Shown here: positions 13,644 through 17,555 of the stretch, one piece after another
How positions within the stretch are numbered: position 1 is the first letter of the stretch
How the letters are laid out: the number at the start of each line of letters is the position of its first letter
From: an uncultured Clostridia bacterium
GTDB taxonomy: Bacteria; Bacillota; Clostridia; Oscillospirales; CAG-272
DNA length: 17,555 nt
Assembly (NCBI GenBank): GCA_937892405.1
Contig: CALAFS010000129.1
Span: forward strand, 1 to 17,555
Direction: 5' to 3'
Program-made: the position numbers and the translations under genes
Notes under the pieces: generated by a model
The model's database searches: none
What the model was told of the DNA's origin: nothing
What the model saw: only the letters and a program-made list of their open reading frames with translations

Positions 13644-14374
13644 CACAGCGAGATTCCTCCGTCCAGCGTGATAATCTGTCCCGTCATGTAGGAGAAGGCG
13701 TCGGAGGCGAGCGCGCTCACCGCGGCGGCGACCTCCTCGGGCTTGCCGAAGCGGCGCATGGGAATGTTCACGAGATATTCCGCCTTCTTCTCTTCGGGAA
13801 GTGCGCGGATCATATCGGTTTCGATAAAGCCGGGGGCAAGGGCATTGACACGGATTCCCTTCGGGGAAAGCTCTTTGGCGAGCACGCGTGTCATCGAGTT
13901 GACGGCGCCCTTCGTCGCGCTGTATACGCTCTGTCCCGCGAGGGCAAGCTCGCCGCTCACCGAGGACATGTTGAGGATCACGCCGCGCTTTTTGCGGAAC
14001 ATCTTGAGGGCGACCGCCTGCGCGCAGTAGAAGTAGCCCTTGACATTCAGAGAAAGGCATTTGTCGAGCGTGTCGGGATTCATCATCAGGAGATATTCGT
14101 CCCTGACAACCCCAGCGTTGTTGACAAGAAGATCAATCTGACCGTATGTTTTGTCAACCAAAGTTACCATTTCTCGCACTTCTTCGGGGTTGGATACATC
14201 GGCTTTGCAGATCATGCCGTCTCCGCCCGCGGCACGGATTTCTTCCAGCGCCGAGAGCGCCTCCGCCTCGCTGTGGCTGTAATTGATGACGACGGTGTAG
14301 CCGTCTGCCGCGAGACGCACGGCGCAGGCGCGCCCGATCCCGCGGGACGCCCCGGTAATCAAAGCAACTTTCAT
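13643..14374 (-). CDS. fabG: 3-oxoacyl-ACP reductase FabG
   Basis: A 243-residue SDR. TGASRGIG at 7-14, VNNAGVVRD at 84-92, Asn110, Ser138 (NMSSVSG), Tyr151 and Lys155 (YSATK), and the FabG ending TGQIITLDGGISL. It reduces 3-oxoacyl-ACP with NADPH. The ATG at 14374 is chosen because AAGGGAG lies 6 nt upstream and the usual MKVALITG start follows; a TTG at 14407 is rejected. A mini-hairpin sits directly upstream of the ribosome site, and an AT-rich repeat lies between this gene and the double-ketosynthase gene. Confidence 0.96.
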   Translation of the reverse strand: MKVALITGASRGIGRACAVRLAADGYTVVINYSHSEAEALSALEEIRAAGGDGMICKADVSNPEEVREMVTLVDKTYGQIDLLVNNAGVVRDEYLLMMNPDTLDKCLSLNVKGYFYCAQAVALKMFRKKRGVILNMSSVSGELALAGQSVYSATKGAVNSMTRVLAKELSPKGIRVNALAPGFIETDMIRALPEEKKAEYLVNIPMRRFGKPEEVAAAVSALASDAFSYMTGQIITLDGGISL

Positions 14375-14389
14375 TAAAGTCTCCCTTCC

Positions 14390-14405
14390 GCCGCCGAAAG
14401 GCGGC
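14390..14405 (-). other. Mini-hairpin directly upstream of the fabG ribosome site
   Basis: GCCGCC and GGCGGC form a perfect 6-bp stem around a 4-nt loop, immediately before the GGAAGGGAG ribosome site. Same placement as 2622-2636 and 16910-16925. Confidence 0.6.
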
Positions 14406-14415
14406 AAAAACTTAA

Positions 14416-14473
14416 CGAATTCAGAATTAAGAATTAAGAATTGAGAATTCAGAATTATGAATTCGGAATTATT
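14416..14473. repeat. AT-rich heptamer repeat inside the fatty-acid operon
   Basis: GAATTCAGAATTAAGAATTA-type units repeated about eight times with a period near 7, and no central core. It is the only AT-rich stretch within the operon, and separates the double-ketosynthase gene from fabG. A short palindrome, CCGACGGCGTCGG, lies at its right side (14478-14490), as at the left-hand copy at 2640-2694. Confidence 0.75.
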
Positions 14474-14491
14474 TTTCCGACGGCGTCGGAT

Positions 14492-16894
14492 TTACTTCTT
14501 GAGAAGAATCGCGGTATAGCTTCCGCCGGCACCGTAAGCGATCACGAGGACATGGCGGAGAGCGGCGGCGTCGCAGCCGACCTTTTTCGCACTGCCGTCT
14601 TTTGCGAGACGGTAGGCGTCGGGCTCACCCGTGAGGTCACCGTGCAGAAGGCAGGCGGCTTGCAGGGCGCCGAGCGTCGCGGCGGCGGCGCGGGCTTCTC
14701 CGACTCTCTCCTTGACGGTGAGGACGGGGAGCGTGCCGAGGCGGTCGCCGAAGACTTCGGCGAGGGCGGCGACTTCGAGTTTATCCACCGCCTTGTGCCC
14801 GTTGGCAAAGCCGACGACCGCGTCCACATCGGCAGGGGTCAGACCCGCGTCGAGGATCGCCTCGCGCATCGCACGCACGAGCGCCTCTTCGGAGCCCGTG
14901 AGGGTGCCGAACGGGACGGCGTGGTGTGCCTGTCCGTAGCCTGCGACGCGGCAGAGGATCTTCGCACCGCGTGCTTTGGCACCGCTCTCACTCTCGAGGA
15001 GCAGGGAGACGGAGCCGTCCGAAAGGGAGAATCCTTCCTTTTTCTTATAAGGAGCTGCGACCTCGTGTGCGACGATGCCGAGCTTGTGATACAGCTCGCT
15101 GATAATTTCGCTGTTTTCATCGGTACCGGTCGCGAGCATGGCGTTCGCCTTTCCTTCGCGGATCACACCGGTCGCGTAGGCGATGGCGGCAAGACCCGAC
15201 TGCGCACCGTTGGTCACCGTGACATTGTAGCCGCGGATGCCCGCGCAGATGGAGAGGTACCCGCCTGCCGCGTTGTAGACCGTGTTCGGGAACTTGAAGG
15301 CGCTTCCGCCCGCGTTGCCCTTTTCGGCGATCAGCATTTCAAAGTCGCACCCGGGACCGAGCGCGCCCTCGGATGTGCCGACGAGAATACCGGTCTCCTT
15401 CGCGTTTTCTTCGGTGATACGGTAACCGCCGTTCTGCAGTGCCTGCATGCCCGACACCGCCTGAAGGCGGCTGAAACGGTCGAGCTTGCGGAAGAAGGAA
15501 CGCTCGAGTCCCGCCGCGGCAAAGTCCGCGTCGGTAAGCTCGGAGGCGACATCGCCCCCTTCGATCTTCTTTCCGTTTCTGCATGCGTCAAGATAGACGT
15601 CGAGTCCGCACCCGAGAGGGGAGACAATGCCCGCACCCGTAATGACGACCTCGTCCTTGTCCTTGTCTTCCTTGACCTTCACATCACCGCAGTCTTTTCC
15701 GAAGATCAGGCTGGCGTTGTTGCCGCCGAAGGCAAAGGAGTTGTTCATCACGGCGTGAAGCTCTTTCTTCTTTGCCGTGTTCGGGCAGAAGTCGATCTTG
15801 CCCGCCCGCTCGGCGAGGCGCTCTTCTTCTCCTTCGCGGAAGCCGAGCGTCGGCGGGAGGATCCCCTCGGTCAGCGCCTTGACGGCGAAGACCGCTTCGA
15901 TTGCGCCGGCGGCGCCGAGGCAGTGACCGGTCATGCCCTTCGTGGAGCTGACCGCGAGAGAATCGTTCTCTCCGTCGAAGATCGTGTGAAGGGAAAGGAA
16001 TTCCGCCTCGTCGTTCTTCGCCGTGCCCGTGCCATGCGCGTTGACATAACCGATGTCGGCGGGCGTCAGTCCGGAGCTTTCGATGGCGCGGCGGATCGCG
16101 TCCATCTGTCCCGCCCCGTCGGGACGGGGCGCGGTGATGTGGTGGGCGTCGCTGCTGATGCCAGAGCCGAGCACCTCGCAGTAGATGTGCGCGCCGCGCG
16201 CGACGGCGTGCTCGTAGGATTCGACGATCAGGGCACCCGCGCCTTCGCCGAGCGTGATACCGCTCGAACGGTTGAAGGGGGAGCAGGGCTCCGCGTCCAG
16301 TGCATGAAGGGAAAGGAATCCCGCGTAGGGAACCGAAGCGAACGCGTCGGCGCCGCCCGCGATCACGATGTCCGCCCGTCCGTCACGGATCAGGTCGGAC
16401 GCGTAGGCGATACTCATCGTGCCGGCGGCACAGGCGTTTGCGATATTGGTGACCACGCCGCCCGCACCGGTAAGGCGCGCGACCTGCGAGGCGATGGCGG
16501 AGATGGGCATTTTCGCGACATCACCCGCTTCTTTTCCTTTGGTATAATAATGTTCGATGCTGACGACACCGCCGACACAGCTTCCCATGATGACGCCGAC
16601 GCGGCGATCTCCGTGGAAGGCTTCGAGTCCCGCGTCGCGGAGAGCCTCCGTCGCCGCCTTCACACCGAGGCGTGCGGCGCGGTCAAGCTCTTGGTGTCCC
16701 GCGAGGTCGGAGAGGTATTCGTCCGGCACTTCGGCGGCGTAGTCGGCGTAGCAGTTTTCGGTATCGACACTCTTCGTGTGGCGGATGCCGCTCTTGCCTT
16801 CGATGGCGCTCTTCCAACATTCCGCCGTATTTTCGCCGACGGCGGAAATCATACCGAGACCGGTAATGACACAGCGATTTTTGTTTTCAGTCAT
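14492..16894 (-). CDS. Double 3-oxoacyl-ACP synthase: active ketosynthase fused to a catalytically dead ketosynthase (chain-length-factor-like)
   Basis: An 800-residue protein when started at the ATG at 16894 (GGAG 7 nt upstream); a GTG at 16936 has no ribosome site. Domain 1 (about 6-400) is a full FabF-type ketosynthase: VITGLGMISAVG start, ANACAAGT with Cys155, NAHGTGT with His287, and STKGMTGH with Lys319 and His324. A charged linker (DVKVKEDKDKDE) leads to domain 2 (about 415-800), which begins again with VVITGAGIVSPLG. In domain 2 the Cys position is Ala564 (TNGAQSG), the first His is Ala697 (VGFANGHK), and the second is Glu733 (VKERVGEAR); only the Lys of that last motif is kept. So domain 2 cannot condense. 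It resembles the chain-length factor of type II polyketide or aryl-polyene systems, here in cis. It condenses malonyl-ACP with a growing acyl-ACP; the second domain probably shapes the acyl pocket. Confidence 0.9.
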   Translation of the reverse strand: MTENKNRCVITGLGMISAVGENTAECWKSAIEGKSGIRHTKSVDTENCYADYAAEVPDEYLSDLAGHQELDRAARLGVKAATEALRDAGLEAFHGDRRVGVIMGSCVGGVVSIEHYYTKGKEAGDVAKMPISAIASQVARLTGAGGVVTNIANACAAGTMSIAYASDLIRDGRADIVIAGGADAFASVPYAGFLSLHALDAEPCSPFNRSSGITLGEGAGALIVESYEHAVARGAHIYCEVLGSGISSDAHHITAPRPDGAGQMDAIRRAIESSGLTPADIGYVNAHGTGTAKNDEAEFLSLHTIFDGENDSLAVSSTKGMTGHCLGAAGAIEAVFAVKALTEGILPPTLGFREGEEERLAERAGKIDFCPNTAKKKELHAVMNNSFAFGGNNASLIFGKDCGDVKVKEDKDKDEVVITGAGIVSPLGCGLDVYLDACRNGKKIEGGDVASELTDADFAAAGLERSFFRKLDRFSRLQAVSGMQALQNGGYRITEENAKETGILVGTSEGALGPGCDFEMLIAEKGNAGGSAFKFPNTVYNAAGGYLSICAGIRGYNVTVTNGAQSGLAAIAYATGVIREGKANAMLATGTDENSEIISELYHKLGIVAHEVAAPYKKKEGFSLSDGSVSLLLESESGAKARGAKILCRVAGYGQAHHAVPFGTLTGSEEALVRAMREAILDAGLTPADVDAVVGFANGHKAVDKLEVAALAEVFGDRLGTLPVLTVKERVGEARAAAATLGALQAACLLHGDLTGEPDAYRLAKDGSAKKVGCDAAALRHVLVIAYGAGGSYTAILLKK

Positions 16895-16909
16895 GTCAGA
16901 CTCCATTCT

Positions 16910-16925
16910 GTCGCCTTCGGGCGAC
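16910..16925 (-). other. Mini-hairpin upstream of the double-ketosynthase ribosome site
   Basis: GTCGCC and GGCGAC form a 6-bp stem around CGAA on the RNA strand, about 8 nt before the GGAG ribosome site. Third member of the same arrangement. Confidence 0.6.
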
Positions 16926-16942
16926 CGTAAATTCACGCGTAG

Positions 16943-16977
16943 AAAAAAACGGAGGACTGTCAGAAAGACCTCCGTTT
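16943..16977 (-). terminator. Intrinsic terminator/attenuator between the carrier protein gene and the double-ketosynthase gene
   Basis: AAACGGAGG and CCTCCGTTT form a perfect 9-bp stem (16947-16955 with 16969-16977). On the minus strand it is followed by TTTT continuing the stem's own TTT, seven T in all. It starts 11 nt after the ACP stop, inside an otherwise co-oriented operon. It would end most transcripts after ACP and let a fraction read through. On the plus strand a T-run also follows at 16984-16989, but no plus-strand gene needs it. Confidence 0.85.
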
Positions 16978-16987
16978 CTCCGCTTTT

Positions 16988-17236
16988 TTATGCAAGGTGG
17001 GAGGCGATGTACTCCGCAATCGTGTCGATGCTGAAGAAGTGCTCCTTGCCGACACCGGTCATGTTCACATGGTATTCGCCGTCGACATACGAGATGATCT
17101 CAAGCGAGTCGATCGAGTCAAGACCCACAGGGCCGGCACCGAACAGCGCAGTGTCGAAGTTCAGCGAATCGCCGTCCACGCCGAGGTCGCTGACAAGAAA
17201 TTCTTTCAGTCCATTTTTAATATCGTTCTTTTCCAT
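16988..17236 (-). CDS. acpP: Acyl carrier protein
   Basis: An 82-residue acidic helical protein. The 4'-phosphopantetheine site is Ser41 in GLDSIDSLEI, preceded by TALFGAGPV. AAGGAG lies about 8 nt before the ATG, in an AT-rich leader. It carries acyl intermediates between FabD, the ketosynthase, FabG and FabZ. Most housekeeping ACPs read GADSLDTVEL here; the LFGxGxxGLDSIDxLE form is closer to what I recall from aryl-polyene and other specialised type II carrier proteins, so acpP is a tentative symbol. It is the first gene of the operon and is followed at once by a terminator. Confidence 0.9.
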   Translation of the reverse strand: MEKNDIKNGLKEFLVSDLGVDGDSLNFDTALFGAGPVGLDSIDSLEIISYVDGEYHVNMTGVGKEHFFSIDTIAEYIASHLA

Positions 17237-17280
17237 GATGAAATCTCCTTAAAATAATATATTTTTTTCAAAGCGGTAAC

Positions 17281-17312
17281 AGTATACCTCAAAAAATACA
17301 ATCTTTCGTCAA
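17281..17312 (-). promoter_or_regulatory. Possible promoter of the acp/fab operon
   Basis: TTGACG at 17307-17312 and TATACT at 17281-17286 on the minus strand, about 45 nt upstream of the ACP start. The spacer is 20 bp, longer than the usual 17, so the promoter may be weak or activator-dependent. A short inverted repeat GTTGA-GGAT-TCAAC lies about 20 bp upstream of the -35 box (from about 17329). No FapR or FabT consensus is recognisable. Confidence 0.5.
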
Positions 17313-17404
17313 CCTAAGATAAACTTTTGTTGAGGATTCAACATCTCGAGGACGGGTGGATTTCGCGCCGTTTGTAAACTTCATCCGAATGGCAGACCGG
17401 GACG

Positions 17405-17457
17405 GAAAAATAAAAGGTGGGAGCACAAAATTTTGCGCGCCCGCCTTTTGCTTTTTT
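17405..17457. terminator. Bidirectional rho-independent terminator
   Basis: AAAAGGTGGG (17412-17421) pairs with CCCGCCTTTT (17440-17449) in a 10-bp stem with one wobble. T-runs follow on both strands (17452-17457 on plus; the complement of 17406-17411 on minus). It would end the gene entering from the right edge. The stretch 17313-17404 between it and the ACP promoter holds nothing else I can name. Confidence 0.75.
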
Positions 17458-17510
17458 ACGGATTTTTCTGCTTTTTTATCATGCATTAAGCCCGGCATTT
17501 TATTCTGCAT

Positions 17511-17555
17511 TTATTTCCGATCCGCCATCTGTGCCGTCAGAAGCACGATTTCCTC
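17511..17555 (-). CDS. C-terminal end of an unidentified protein, cut by the window edge
   Basis: Fourteen codons ending EEIVLLTAQMADRK then TAA. Codon choice resembles the other genes, and a terminator follows about 55 nt later, which fits a true gene end. The fragment is too short to assign to a family. The 73-codon open frame after it (17289-17510) has an unusual composition, overlaps the terminator and is not called. Confidence 0.4.
   Translation of the reverse strand, partial: EEIVLLTAQMADRK

Noticed and set aside
13644..14060. Upstream extension of the fabZ frame through fabG (292-residue reading)
   Set aside because: The extra part is an out-of-frame reading of fabG, rich in Arg; the FabZ family start is at 13643, where it overlaps the fabG stop.
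14441..16930. Plus-strand open frame of 829 codons opposite the double-ketosynthase gene
   Set aside because: It is the mirror of a GC-rich gene whose codon use leaves few antisense stops. The protein has no recognisable domain and is rich in Arg, Gly, Asp and His as expected for a shadow.
17289..17510. 73-codon minus-strand frame upstream of the ACP gene
   Set aside because: It crosses the two-way terminator and the ACP promoter region, has no ribosome site of note and no recognisable domain.

Overview
The window is 17.5 kb of GC-rich (roughly 60% in genes) bacterial DNA in which every convincing gene lies on the minus strand. Features that point to an anaerobic member of the Clostridia (Oscillospirales or Christensenellales type, probably gut or rumen) are the Rnf complex in the clostridial order C-D-G-E-A-B, a Gx-transporter/NusG-domain-II gene pair beside it, strong AAGGAGG-type ribosome sites and a split-subunit AccD/AccA. 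No taxonomic marker gene is present, so this is inference.

Read in the direction of transcription (right to left), the layout is as follows. (1) 17511-17555 is the tail of an unidentified gene followed by a two-way terminator. (2) 9706-17236 is a fatty-acid/polyketide type II operon: acyl carrier protein, an intrinsic terminator/attenuator, a single protein carrying two ketosynthase domains, FabG, FabZ, FabD, AccD, AccA and a flavodoxin-fold iron-sulfur flavoprotein-like gene, closed by a terminator. (3) 4172-9416 is an rnfCDGEAB operon behind a consensus sigma-70 promoter and a leader of about 187 nt. (4) 1630-4171 holds a NusG-II protein, a Gx/ECF-S-like membrane protein and a short-chain dehydrogenase, separated by copies of an AT-rich heptamer-based repeat and a run of small hairpins. 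(5) 1-1629 holds a flavin reductase, a small HTH regulator with its own terminator, and the start of a glycoside-hydrolase-like gene with its own promoter.

The most interesting object is the 800-residue double ketosynthase. Its first domain has a complete Cys-His-His triad. Its second has lost all three catalytic residues but keeps the fold's landmarks and the conserved Lys. This is the architecture of a ketosynthase and a chain-length factor fused in one chain. The adjacent carrier protein has a GLDSIDSLEI site of the kind I associate with aryl-polyene and specialised type II systems. The operon lacks FabH, any enoyl reductase, AccB and AccC. It could therefore be a dedicated polyene or secondary acyl pathway, or a reorganised primary fatty-acid operon; the sequence alone cannot decide.

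The Rnf operon would couple ferredoxin:NAD+ electron transfer to Na+ or H+ pumping. Its RnfE carries an unusual soluble four-cysteine tail. The AT-rich repeats sit in many intergenic gaps, and in two places they supply the last codons or stop codon of the neighbouring gene.
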